IMG/VR virus record: IMGVR_UViG_3300029268_002483
Coordinates: 1 to 40,143 of that record
From: a virus
Length of the DNA: 40,143 nucleotides
Reading direction: 5' to 3' (one strand)
Below, piece after piece: positions 33,344-40,143 of the stretch. Numbering within the stretch: position 1 is the stretch's first letter; every line of letters begins with the position of its first letter. Below the pieces are notes generated by a model. That model worked only from the letters and a program-made list of their open reading frames with translations, made no database searches and was not told the origin of the DNA. The position numbers and the translations under genes are program-made.

Positions 33344-33375
33344 CACTGGACTTATCCAAGAACATACGGCTTAAT
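33344..33375 (+). promoter_or_regulatory. Bipartite 12-9-11 motif, copy B
   Basis: CACTGGACTTAT, nine bases and TACGGCTTAAT, the same blocks as at 16171-16202, with a different middle (CCAAGAACA). Here the downstream flank can pair: AACAT/ATGTT and CCAAG/CTTGG form a hairpin with loop ACGGCTTA. Located 41 nt before the excisionase-like gene. Confidence 0.55.
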
Positions 33376-33416
33376 GTTATTGCCTTGGGAAAAGTTCGGT
33401 TTTACAAGGAGTAATA

Positions 33417-33674
33417 ATGAGAATAAGTCAAGAGCAAAACCGAATGGAGATTTTAGAGTTGGTGCAATTAGAAACGAAAAGATTGTGTTGCAAATATAAT
33501 AAAGACTTTCTAGATTGTGAAGACCTAATGAAAATCACTAACCTTGGCAGAGATAATGTTACCACTATGATGAAAAGAAAAGATTTTCCATTATTAAAAG
33601 TAGGTAAGCGAAACATTGTCAATATAGCAAGTTTTGTCGAATGGCAAATAAGACAAACATATAAGGAGGTGTAA
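33417..33674 (+). CDS. Excisionase-like HTH protein
   Basis: The 85 residues contain a helix-turn-helix of the MerR/HTH_17 type: FLDCEDLMKITNLGRDNVTTMMKRKDFPLLKVGKRNIVNIASF. This is the usual form of phage excisionase/AlpA-like proteins that steer the integrase. AAGGAG lies eight bases before ATG. The integrase starts two bases after its stop, so both are made together. Confidence 0.8.
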   Translation: MRISQEQNRMEILELVQLETKRLCCKYNKDFLDCEDLMKITNLGRDNVTTMMKRKDFPLLKVGKRNIVNIASFVEWQIRQTYKEV

Positions 33675-33676
33675 AT

Positions 33677-34876
33677 ATGCCAAAAAAATTTACAACTAGG
33701 CGCGGAAACAATGAAGGGACTATCTTTCAGCGAAAAGATGGTAAATGGATGGGACAAATAACGGTTGGATATAGTGAAAATGGTAAGATTAAAAGGAAAA
33801 GTTATTTTGGACACACTAGAGCGGAAGTTGCACTAAAAATGACAACAGATCTAAGTGCGGTGATGAAAAATGGTTATCAAACAGTGTCCAATGAGAAGTT
33901 TGAAACCTTGTTTATGGAATGGCTATTGATATTTAAGAGAAATACGGTCTTGCCAAGAACACTTGAGAGAATACTAAACAATGCAAAATGTCATATAGTA
34001 CCAGAAATAGGTCAATATACATTGTCAGAGATATCACCGCAAGTAGTTCAAAAACTTATTAATAAAATGTATTTGCAAGAAATGGCACTTGATACAATTA
34101 AGAAAACAAAACAAATAATAAGTCAATTCTTTGAGTATGCAATAGATAATGAAATGGTTCAAAAAAATCCAACCACAAAACTTAGAATACAAAGGAATGA
34201 GAAACATATAAAAGATGCACAGAAATATAAAGCAATTCCTGTAGATGTTAGAGAAAGATTTATGCAAGAGTTAGAGAAAAATATGTTCCTAAAAACTCTT
34301 TGCACAACAATGTTGTTTTGCGGACTTCGCATAGGCGAAGCACTCGCATTAACTTGGCGAGATATTGATATTGAAAATAAAATAATAAAAATAAATAGAG
34401 CAACAACAGTTGATGTAAAAATAGATAAAATGGGCAAATCAATTTCAAGAAAAACGGTTATAGGAACAACAAAAACGGCATGTTCGGTAAGAATTGTTCC
34501 AATGCCAGAAAGACTTTTACCGATACTTGAAAACTGGAAAGAAGAACGCTGGGTAATGGGAAAGAAAACTGGTTGTGACCTAATATCACTTGATAGTTTA
34601 GTGTTTGGTGATAAAGAAGGTAATGTAAGAACTTATTATGGAACAAGTACTATATTCCAAAAGTTTATAAAATCTCACGGACTTAGCGGATATGGACTTC
34701 ACCTACACGGACTAAGACAAACATTCTCAAACATATTATTTGAAAACAATGTTAATCCAAAAGTGATACAAATGCTACTTGGCCATAAAGATGTAAAAAC
34801 TACCATAATGAACTATAACAGTGTCGACCAAACCTACTTTGCCAAAACCTCAAACATTATAAATAATTCACTATAA
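33677..34876 (+). CDS. Tyrosine recombinase, phage integrase
   Basis: The 399 residues: an AP2-like arm-binding domain (10-60: GNNEGTIFQRKDGKWMGQIT), a core-binding domain (70-170), and the catalytic domain with Arg218 (CGLRIGEAL), Lys near 265, His344/Arg347 (HLHGLRQTF), His370 (LLGHKDVKTT) and Tyr380 (MNYNSV). It joins phage and bacterial attachment sites. AAGGAGG lies eight bases before ATG. The likely bacterial site is the tRNA-Thr gene 2.7 kb downstream, but the restriction genes lie in between. Confidence 0.93.
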   Translation: MPKKFTTRRGNNEGTIFQRKDGKWMGQITVGYSENGKIKRKSYFGHTRAEVALKMTTDLSAVMKNGYQTVSNEKFETLFMEWLLIFKRNTVLPRTLERILNNAKCHIVPEIGQYTLSEISPQVVQKLINKMYLQEMALDTIKKTKQIISQFFEYAIDNEMVQKNPTTKLRIQRNEKHIKDAQKYKAIPVDVRERFMQELEKNMFLKTLCTTMLFCGLRIGEALALTWRDIDIENKIIKINRATTVDVKIDKMGKSISRKTVIGTTKTACSVRIVPMPERLLPILENWKEERWVMGKKTGCDLISLDSLVFGDKEGNVRTYYGTSTIFQKFIKSHGLSGYGLHLHGLRQTFSNILFENNVNPKVIQMLLGHKDVKTTIMNYNSVDQTYFAKTSNIINNSL

Positions 34877-34883
34877 AAAAAAA

Positions 34884-34899
34884 TATAGGAAAACCTATA
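34884..34899. repeat. Inverted repeat between integrase and HTH-methyltransferase
   Basis: TATAGG-AAAA-CCTATA, 16 nt. It lies 30 nt before the extended -10 box of the HTH-methyltransferase gene. As this enzyme carries its own helix-turn-helix domain, the repeat could be its operator for self-control; it is too A/T rich to be a strong terminator. Confidence 0.55.
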
Positions 34900-34925
34900 A
34901 AATTAATATCATTTTTAAAAAAGTA

Positions 34926-34934
34926 TGATATAAT
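34926..34934 (+). promoter_or_regulatory. Extended -10 promoter of the restriction-modification operon
   Basis: TG-A-TATAAT, 22 nt before the ATG at 34956, without a good -35 box. Same form as the promoters of the BRO, metK and fic genes. Confidence 0.6.
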
Positions 34935-34955
34935 ACATTTGAGGTTAGAGAACAA

Positions 34956-36164
34956 ATGACGATATCACAAATAATAGAAAATATTATGAAAAACCAGAAA
35001 TTAAATCAAACTAAATTTGCTAATTCAATAAATAGCACCCAGGCACAAGTAAGTGACTGGATATCTGGTAAAAGTAAACCAAATTATGATAATTTAAAAT
35101 CTATTTGTGAAAATTATAATATAGATGGAAATGTCATTTTAAATGTTGGTAATAAAAAAAGAAAATTTACTAATATAGAATTATTTGCTGGTGCTGGCGG
35201 GCTTGCTTTAGGATTAGAACAAGCAGGATTTGACAATTTGTTATCAAATGATTTTGATAACAATTCTTGTTTAACATTAAAAGCAAATAGACCTGAGTGG
35301 AATGTTGTATGCGAACCAATAGAATTATTAGCAGAAAGAAATTTATTAACTTTTTTAAACTTAAAAGAGGGCGAACTTGATTTATTGTCTGGTGGATATC
35401 CATGTCAATCTTTTAGTTATGCAGGCAAAAGATTAGGATTAAATGATATTCGCGGTACAATGTTTTATTACTATGCTGAAATATTAAAACAATTAAAGCC
35501 TAAAATGTTTTTAGCAGAAAATGTTAAAGGATTAGTAAGTCACGATAAAGGGAAAACGCTTCAAACCATGATAGATGTATTTCAAGAAATTGGTTATAAA
35601 GTTAAATACAAAGTATTAAATGCATGGGATTATGGAGTTGCAGAAAAAAGAGAAAGAATTGTAATGATTGGAGTAAGAAATAATCTGGATATAGATTTCG
35701 AATATCCAGAACCTCACATTTATAAGCCAGTTTTAAGAGATGCATTAAAAAATGTTCCATTATCAGAAGGTGCTTTGTATCCACAAAAGAAAAAAGAGGT
35801 GTTTGATTTAGTCCCTCCAGGTGGATGTTGGAGAAGCTTGCCAGAACAAATTGCAAAAGAGTATATGAAAGGCTCTTATGGTTTAGGTGGCGGGAAAACA
35901 GGTATGGCACGAAGAATATCATGGGATGAGCCGAGTTTAGCAATACTTTGTTCTCCTTGTATGAAACAAACTGATAGATGTCATCCAGATGAAACTAGAC
36001 CATTTACAGTTAGAGAAAGTGCAAGAATACAATCTTTTCCAGATGATTGGAAATTTTGTGGGAATATGTTAAACCAATATAAACAGATTGGGAATGCAGT
36101 TCCAGTTAATTTTGCAAAAGAAATCGGTTTGGCTATAATTAAAGCATTAAAGGAGATAAAATAA
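34956..36164 (+). CDS. C5-cytosine methyltransferase with N-terminal HTH domain
   Basis: The 402 residues: an XRE-type helix-turn-helix (1-60: NQTKFANSINSTQAQVSDWISGKSKP), then the C5 methyltransferase with motif I (ELFAGAGG, 75-82), motif IV (GGYPCQSF, Cys150), ENV motif (LAENVKGL), EKRERIV, target part (GGGKTGMARRISW) and IX/X (RESARIQSFPDDW, QIGNAVP). Such HTH-fused enzymes (as M.SsoII) repress their own promoter, replacing a separate controller protein. The Eco47II-like endonuclease starts at its stop codon, so this is the modification half of a restriction-modification system, probably for GGNCC. Confidence 0.92.
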   Translation: MTISQIIENIMKNQKLNQTKFANSINSTQAQVSDWISGKSKPNYDNLKSICENYNIDGNVILNVGNKKRKFTNIELFAGAGGLALGLEQAGFDNLLSNDFDNNSCLTLKANRPEWNVVCEPIELLAERNLLTFLNLKEGELDLLSGGYPCQSFSYAGKRLGLNDIRGTMFYYYAEILKQLKPKMFLAENVKGLVSHDKGKTLQTMIDVFQEIGYKVKYKVLNAWDYGVAEKRERIVMIGVRNNLDIDFEYPEPHIYKPVLRDALKNVPLSEGALYPQKKKEVFDLVPPGGCWRSLPEQIAKEYMKGSYGLGGGKTGMARRISWDEPSLAILCSPCMKQTDRCHPDETRPFTVRESARIQSFPDDWKFCGNMLNQYKQIGNAVPVNFAKEIGLAIIKALKEIK

Positions 36165-36916
36165 TGGCATATTTAAAATTTATTAGTGATATAGATTTAG
36201 AAAATCACATTAAAAATACCCTATCTACATATTCAAATACTATTAAAAGTATTAATTTATCAAAGTTTAATAGCAATATTATAGATCCTATAAAACTAAC
36301 ATTTGATAGTAATGTCTATTCAAAAAATATGGAAACAATTATAAAAGAAGAAATTGTTCGTCAAAGAGATAAAACTAATACAAATGCAATAGGTTGTTTC
36401 CATCAAAACATCTTCAATTATGTAAAGAATTGTGAAGTTCCAAAACATGGTTTTGATATTATTTACACAAAACCTGACAAAACAAAAATTTATGTTGAAT
36501 TAAAGAATAAGCATAATACTATGAACTCTAGTTCATCACAAAAGACATACATGAAATTATCTTCCAAAGCATTACAAGAGCCTTCTTGTGAATGTTATTT
36601 GGTTGAAATTATAGCAAAACACAGTCAAAATATTCAATGGTCAGTATCTTTAGATGGTGAAAGGGTTGGCAACGAAAAAGTAAGAAGAGTGTCTATTGAT
36701 AAATTTTACGAAATAGTTACTGGCGAGAAGGATTCTTTTTTCAATTTATGCCAAATATTGCCTTCGCTTATTAAAAAAATTATAGATTCTAATGAACAAT
36801 TGGTAGTAGAAGAAGATACAGTTATACAAGAATTAAGAGATAAAAATAAAGATTTACTTAAAGCGATGTATCTGCTTGCGTTTTCGACTTATGAAGGATT
36901 CGATAATTTAAAATGA
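36164..36916 (+). CDS. Type II restriction endonuclease, Eco47II-like
   Basis: The 250 residues have the pattern LKFISDIDLENHIKNTL, FNSNIIDPIKLTFDSNVY, EEIVRQRDKTNTNAIGCFHQNIFNYV, and FDIIYTKPDKTKIYVELKNKHNTMNSS. The FDII...YVELKNK stretch is a PD-(D/E)XK active site. I recognise this as the Eco47II/Sau96I-like family, which cuts GGNCC. The start codon overlaps the stop of the methyltransferase, ensuring that protection is made first. AAGGAG lies eight bases before ATG. It overlaps the next gene by four bases. Confidence 0.85.
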   Translation: MAYLKFISDIDLENHIKNTLSTYSNTIKSINLSKFNSNIIDPIKLTFDSNVYSKNMETIIKEEIVRQRDKTNTNAIGCFHQNIFNYVKNCEVPKHGFDIIYTKPDKTKIYVELKNKHNTMNSSSSQKTYMKLSSKALQEPSCECYLVEIIAKHSQNIQWSVSLDGERVGNEKVRRVSIDKFYEIVTGEKDSFFNLCQILPSLIKKIIDSNEQLVVEEDTVIQELRDKNKDLLKAMYLLAFSTYEGFDNLK

Positions 36917-37248
36917 ATGCATTAATTGTAAAGAAACCCTGGCTCGATTTGATATTGTCTGGTAAAAAAAATTGGGAAATACGTGGTTCAAATACTAAAA
37001 TCCGTGGGAAAATTGAGTTGATTCAGAGTGGTAGTGGAACTATAGTTGGTTGCTGTGATATTGTGGGCTGCAAGGAAATAAATATCGAAATGTATCAAAA
37101 CAACGTAATAAATCATCAAATAACCGACACAAAAAAATTACCATATAAGAAAACTTTTGTTTGGATAATACAAAATGCTCAAAGGTACAAAGAGCCTAGA
37201 CAATATCAACACCCTAAGGGTGCAATAATTTGGGTGAAAATAAGATAA
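36913..37248 (+). CDS. ASCH domain protein linked to restriction-modification
   Basis: The 111 residues show the ASCH fold: ALIVKKPWLDLILSGKKNWEIRGSNTKIRGKIELIQSG, then VWIIQNAQRY and HPKGAIIWVKI. ASCH domains are of the PUA-like superfamily and bind RNA or modified bases; some are nucleases or deaminase-like enzymes. It overlaps the endonuclease by four bases, so it is the third gene of the system. A role in recognising modified DNA is possible but not shown. A terminator follows at 37373. Confidence 0.8.
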   Translation: MNALIVKKPWLDLILSGKKNWEIRGSNTKIRGKIELIQSGSGTIVGCCDIVGCKEINIEMYQNNVINHQITDTKKLPYKKTFVWIIQNAQRYKEPRQYQHPKGAIIWVKIR

Positions 37249-37372
37249 ACAAAGAAGATAATGAACTTACTAAGCAAAATCAATATAACTGTTGCAATAG
37301 GTTGCAAATGTATGCAACGCACTCCGTTTTAGGCAAATTTAGACCGATTTAGAACGAAAATTAAATATTTTT

Positions 37373-37408
37373 GACTGAGAGTTTTAACAGAACTTTCAGT
37401 CTTTTTTT
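37373..37408 (+). terminator. Terminator of the restriction-modification operon
   Basis: GACTGAGAGTT (37373-37383) pairs with AACTTTCAGTC (37391-37401; one G-T pair), with a 7-base loop and seven T (37402-37408). It stands 125 nt after the ASCH gene. Confidence 0.85.
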
Positions 37409-37493
37409 ATGACTATTGTTTGCCAAAAATTTGGTTGCAAATGTGAGAAAAAATACAGCAAATATTTTTTTGGGCGATTTTGGTCAAAAAAAT

Positions 37494-37536
37494 AAAACCC
37501 GTAGAAGTGCCTAAATTAAAGAACTTTACGAGTTTT
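37494..37536 (-). terminator. Terminator of tRNA-Thr
   Basis: Minus strand: AAAACTCGTA (37536-37527) pairs with TACGGGTTTT (37503-37494; one mismatch), followed by A and a T-run ATTTTTTT. Directly downstream of the tRNA. Confidence 0.65.
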
Positions 37537-37540
37537 TATT

Positions 37541-37615
37541 TGGAGCTAATGGTGGGAATTGGACCCACGACCCCGTCCTTACCAAGGACGTGCTCTACCA
37601 CTGAGCCACATTAGC
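37541..37615 (-). tRNA. tRNA-Thr (anticodon GGT)
   Basis: Minus strand. Acceptor GCTAATG/CATTAGC, D-arm GCTC...GAGC, anticodon stem CGTCC/GGACG with loop TTGGTAA (anticodon GGT), variable GGGTC, T-arm GTGGG/CCCAC, discriminator T and encoded CCA. The T-loop reads TCCAATT, with C at position 55 where nearly all tRNAs have T. Its 3' end points toward the prophage, as expected if the phage used this tRNA as integration site and restored its 3' half. Confidence 0.9.
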
Positions 37616-37619
37616 ATAA

Positions 37620-37640
37620 CGGCATTTCTGCCGATTTTTT
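37620..37640 (+). terminator. Short hairpin with T-run between the tRNA and its partial copy
   Basis: CGGCA-TTTC-TGCCG, then A and six T. It would stop plus-strand transcription from the phage side. On the minus strand it lies between the tRNA fragment and the complete tRNA. Confidence 0.6.
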
Positions 37641-37675
37641 ATTCAATTTTGAGTTTGGTCGAGTTTGACTGATTT

Positions 37676-37716
37676 GTCCTTACCAAGGACGTGCTCTACC
37701 ACTGAGCCACATCAGC
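37676..37716 (-). pseudogene. 5' half of a second tRNA-Thr
   Basis: On the minus strand it reads GCTGATG, TG, the D-arm and the complete anticodon arm, and then loses all similarity exactly at the end of the anticodon stem. The stretch 37676-37712 is identical to 37575-37611 (37 nt, offset 101). The acceptor strand differs by one base (GCTGATG against GCTAATG), so it may come from another tRNA-Thr copy. A break at the anticodon stem is where many integrases recombine, so this is probably a scar of another integration or an att relic. Confidence 0.7.
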
Positions 37717-38259
37717 AAAGGCAACTTGCGTTGCAATGAAGAATGAAAAATGAAGAATTGTGGTTAATTTTAAAAAATGAGCATTTCCAAGCCTCTGCTT
37801 TACATTCTTCGCACTTTTACACAAAAAAATTTGCCAAAAAAATATTGACAAGGAAAATATAGCACAATTGAAAAAGAATTGCAACTGAACAAAAGTAAAT
37901 TTTGTTAAAAAAAGAAACTACAATAAAGGGATTTTTCAAGCGGGACAATTCAATTAAATTGCGGTAAATTTGGTGTTTGATAAAAGAAAACTGAATAAAT
38001 GTAATAAATGCAAATAATTCAACACATTAAAAATAATTTTAAGCCAAACAATTTACTTTAATGGTGGTAAATTTGATGTTTGATAAAAGAAAACTGAACA
38101 AATGTAAAAATTATCAAAAAAAATCACTACCTAAGTAAAAAATTTTTATGTGAGAAAATTCTCAAAAAAGCGGTGAGTTTGGTGCCAAAAAAAAGCCCAA
38201 AAAGAATGTGAAAAAATGTTGATGAAAACGAGGCTTCAAACACAAGTTGGTCAAATTGT
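37717..38259. other. Non-coding host region with direct repeat
   Basis: No convincing gene. It contains two 42-nt direct repeats with two mismatches (37963-38004 and 38066-38107, offset 103; shared block GTTTGATAAAAGAAAACTGA), and A/T-rich sequence. It separates the tRNA genes from the host surface protein gene. The repeats may be short duplications rather than a functional element. Confidence 0.6.
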
Positions 38260-38288
38260 TTGACTTTTTTTCGTGATATTATTATTAT
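38260..38288 (+). promoter_or_regulatory. Promoter of the host surface protein gene
   Basis: TTGACT (38260-38265), a 17-nt spacer and TATTAT (38283-38288): a good host-type promoter 53 nt before the ATG at 38341. Confidence 0.7.
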
Positions 38289-38340
38289 GAAAGGGAATAG
38301 TTTAAGCGTTTTTTTAGATAATACTTTTGGGGGTGAACAA

Positions 38341-40143
38341 ATGATTAGTTCAAAAGGTGTTTTGTCTGTAAAATTGAGATTTGCGGTTGTTTTTTTTGCA
38401 TTTCTAAGCATTTTTTATTTGGCGATTTTGAGTCCAAGTCTAACAAACGCATATGCCGATAATATTGAGGATTACATCATCGCCGCCACAGAAATAAAAG
38501 CCACTCAATTCTACCCATATGAAGAGTCGCAGCAGGCTTCTGTCGACACAAAAATGGAAACTTACATAGACGCAAAGGCAGGGGTTTCAAGTGAGGAATA
38601 TGACAGCGACGCCGAGGCAAAATACACAACTCTTTTAACTCAAAAAACAAATCTTGACGCCTACTACACCGCCTCAAACGCCATTTGTTGCATCATTTGT
38701 TACGCGGATAGTCCCACGTTAGCGACTGTTGCTATGACAGCATATTCCATTGCAAAACAGAGCCTTATAACCAGTTACGGCGACACATATATAATGCTTT
38801 ATGTGAACAGTAATTCCGCCGATTCAAAATATGCACTTTTGCTTTCACAGAAGTCAAGTTATGTGACCTACATATACAACCCAATTCAACCTGCCTCAAA
38901 GATTTATGATGGAAGCGAACAGACCTTTCGTCCAATAGGTTTTGACTCCAACACAATGACCATAACTAACAACAAAAAAACGAACGCAAATGAAGCGGGT
39001 TATGACGTCGTTGTGTCGCTAAAAGACAAGTTAAATTACAGGTGGAACGACGGAACGGTGAACGATTTGCACTATAATTTTGTCATTCAAAAACTTGCTT
39101 TCACGGAAAGTGAATTAAGCGGAATTTTGTTTAACAGCAGGACTTTTATATTCACAAACACCTCTCACAGCGTTGAAATTTCCTCCTTGCCAACGGGGCT
39201 TTCTGTGGACCACCTCACCGTGAATAGTGAAACAAAAACCGGCACAAGTTTTTCAGCAATAAATGCAGGGAAATACACAGTCATCGCCCACTTAGTTGTT
39301 GATAACAACCACATAATTGTTGCCGAAGATAACGAACGCCTCACATCAATGGAACTCACTTCCATTCTCACGATCAAACCTCTTGAACTAGCTTCAAACA
39401 GTGTCACCACGAGCACGGAAAATGGCTTTGATGCAGAGATTTCCCTATATGTCCTCTGTGCAAGTGCCACTGAAAAAGGGAATGTGACTGAAATTCTTTT
39501 GGAACAAGACCTTTTGGCCGAAAACGAGGCTGTTTTAAGCATGTATCAAGCGTATTTTGTTAAAGACGGCGAGGAAGTGCAACCAGACGAGATGGTCACG
39601 GTTACAATGCTAATTCCACAGGCGGTGCGAGGAGTGAATTTTCGCTTAATCCATATTCACAACATCAGTGCAAATGTGAATGAATTTTCACAGGTTGACT
39701 TTACCACAAGCGGAGATTATGTCACTTTTGAGACGGACACTCTGTCCTCGTTTGCTTTTATCGCCGACTCCAATGCCAGCAATATCAGTGTCGGGAGCAT
39801 AATTGCAATAGTTTCTGTTAGCATCGCCCTCATCATTTTAATTGCACTGTTTGTCCTCTATTTTCTCTGGAAAAATTATGATAATAAAAAGATAAAATTT
39901 CTCGTGCCTTGTTTTAAAAAAATAAACAAAATTTTCCACGGCACAGCGCTTAATGATGTCGAACTTGTGGAAGAGGGTAAAAAACTCTTGAAAAAGGCAA
40001 ACGAGCGTCAAAAAATCGAGGTGGAGAAGATGACTATAACTTCACAAAAAGAAAACGAAAATAAAAAAGATAAAATAAAAACCAATGTTGTCGCCAATAA
40101 AAATGTTAAAAAAGACGATAAAAACGCAAAAAATAAGAAATAA
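38341..40143 (+). CDS. Membrane-anchored surface protein of the host
   Basis: The 600 residues start with a signal peptide (basic KLRF, then VVFFAFLSIFYLAILSPS, probable cleavage after NAYA-D). The outer part is beta-rich; the segment NPIQPASKIYDGSEQTFRP followed by NKKTNANEAGYDVVVSLKD has the pattern of MBG-like repeats of Bacillota cell-surface proteins. A transmembrane helix lies at about 487-515 (IIAIVSVSIALIILIALFVL) and a strongly basic, Lys-rich tail follows to the stop at the window end. ATG 38341 has GGGGGTGA upstream; earlier in-frame starts overlap the promoter. Base composition is less A/T rich than the phage. Function unknown, likely host. Confidence 0.75.
   Translation: MISSKGVLSVKLRFAVVFFAFLSIFYLAILSPSLTNAYADNIEDYIIAATEIKATQFYPYEESQQASVDTKMETYIDAKAGVSSEEYDSDAEAKYTTLLTQKTNLDAYYTASNAICCIICYADSPTLATVAMTAYSIAKQSLITSYGDTYIMLYVNSNSADSKYALLLSQKSSYVTYIYNPIQPASKIYDGSEQTFRPIGFDSNTMTITNNKKTNANEAGYDVVVSLKDKLNYRWNDGTVNDLHYNFVIQKLAFTESELSGILFNSRTFIFTNTSHSVEISSLPTGLSVDHLTVNSETKTGTSFSAINAGKYTVIAHLVVDNNHIIVAEDNERLTSMELTSILTIKPLELASNSVTTSTENGFDAEISLYVLCASATEKGNVTEILLEQDLLAENEAVLSMYQAYFVKDGEEVQPDEMVTVTMLIPQAVRGVNFRLIHIHNISANVNEFSQVDFTTSGDYVTFETDTLSSFAFIADSNASNISVGSIIAIVSVSIALIILIALFVLYFLWKNYDNKKIKFLVPCFKKINKIFHGTALNDVELVEEGKKLLKKANERQKIEVEKMTITSQKENENKKDKIKTNVVANKNVKKDDKNAKNKK

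Noticed and set aside
38260-38340. N-terminal extension of the host surface protein
   Set aside because: The TTG and ATG codons coincide with -35 and -10 boxes; starting at 38341 gives a proper signal peptide.

Overview
The window is a nearly complete temperate siphophage genome (prophage) of a low-GC Gram-positive bacterium, followed by the start of host chromosome. The phage part is very A/T rich, almost every gene lies on the plus strand, and starts carry strong AGGAGG-type ribosome binding sites. This points to a Bacillota host, probably an anaerobic gut member of the Clostridia; the genus cannot be told from the sequence. From about 37.5 kb the character changes: a tRNA-Thr gene and a tRNA fragment on the minus strand, then a less A/T-rich gene for a membrane-anchored surface protein, which I take as host DNA.

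Layout. 1-763: no gene; palindromes, a terminator and a likely early promoter. 764-8478: early and replication genes: a winged-helix regulator, a SNF2-type helicase interrupted by an HNH endonuclease gene, two early proteins, a primase-helicase broken by a frameshift, a VRR-NUC nuclease, and an ArpU/sigma-like late regulator. 8484-9706: candidate late promoter with 16-bp direct repeats, HNH nuclease, likely cos region, small terminase. 9708-16994: a cargo island lying between the two terminase genes: cytosine methyltransferase, BRO protein, an S-box (SAM) riboswitch plus S-adenosylmethionine synthetase, a Fic enzyme, a structured RNA candidate plus terminator, a ParB-methyltransferase and three small genes. 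17051-33327: an HK97-type head and tail operon: large terminase, portal, protease, capsid, connectors, tail tube, frameshifted chaperones, tape measure, tail tip, a fibre with leucine-rich repeats and a Hint domain, and holin-like proteins. 33417-37248: excisionase-like protein, tyrosine integrase, and a restriction-modification set (HTH-fused cytosine methyltransferase, Eco47II-like endonuclease, ASCH protein). 37249-40143: terminators, tRNA-Thr, tRNA fragment, repeats and the host surface protein.

How the parts fit. The phage encodes three DNA methyltransferases, which all consume SAM, and also its own SAM synthetase behind a SAM-sensing terminator switch. Four cargo genes (BRO, metK, fic and the HTH-methyltransferase) each have an extended -10 box TGNTATAAT, so they can be expressed without the lytic programme. 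A 12-9-11 nt bipartite motif occurs upstream of two separate gene groups and may be a phage promoter or RNA element. No endolysin and no free-standing CI-type repressor were recognised.
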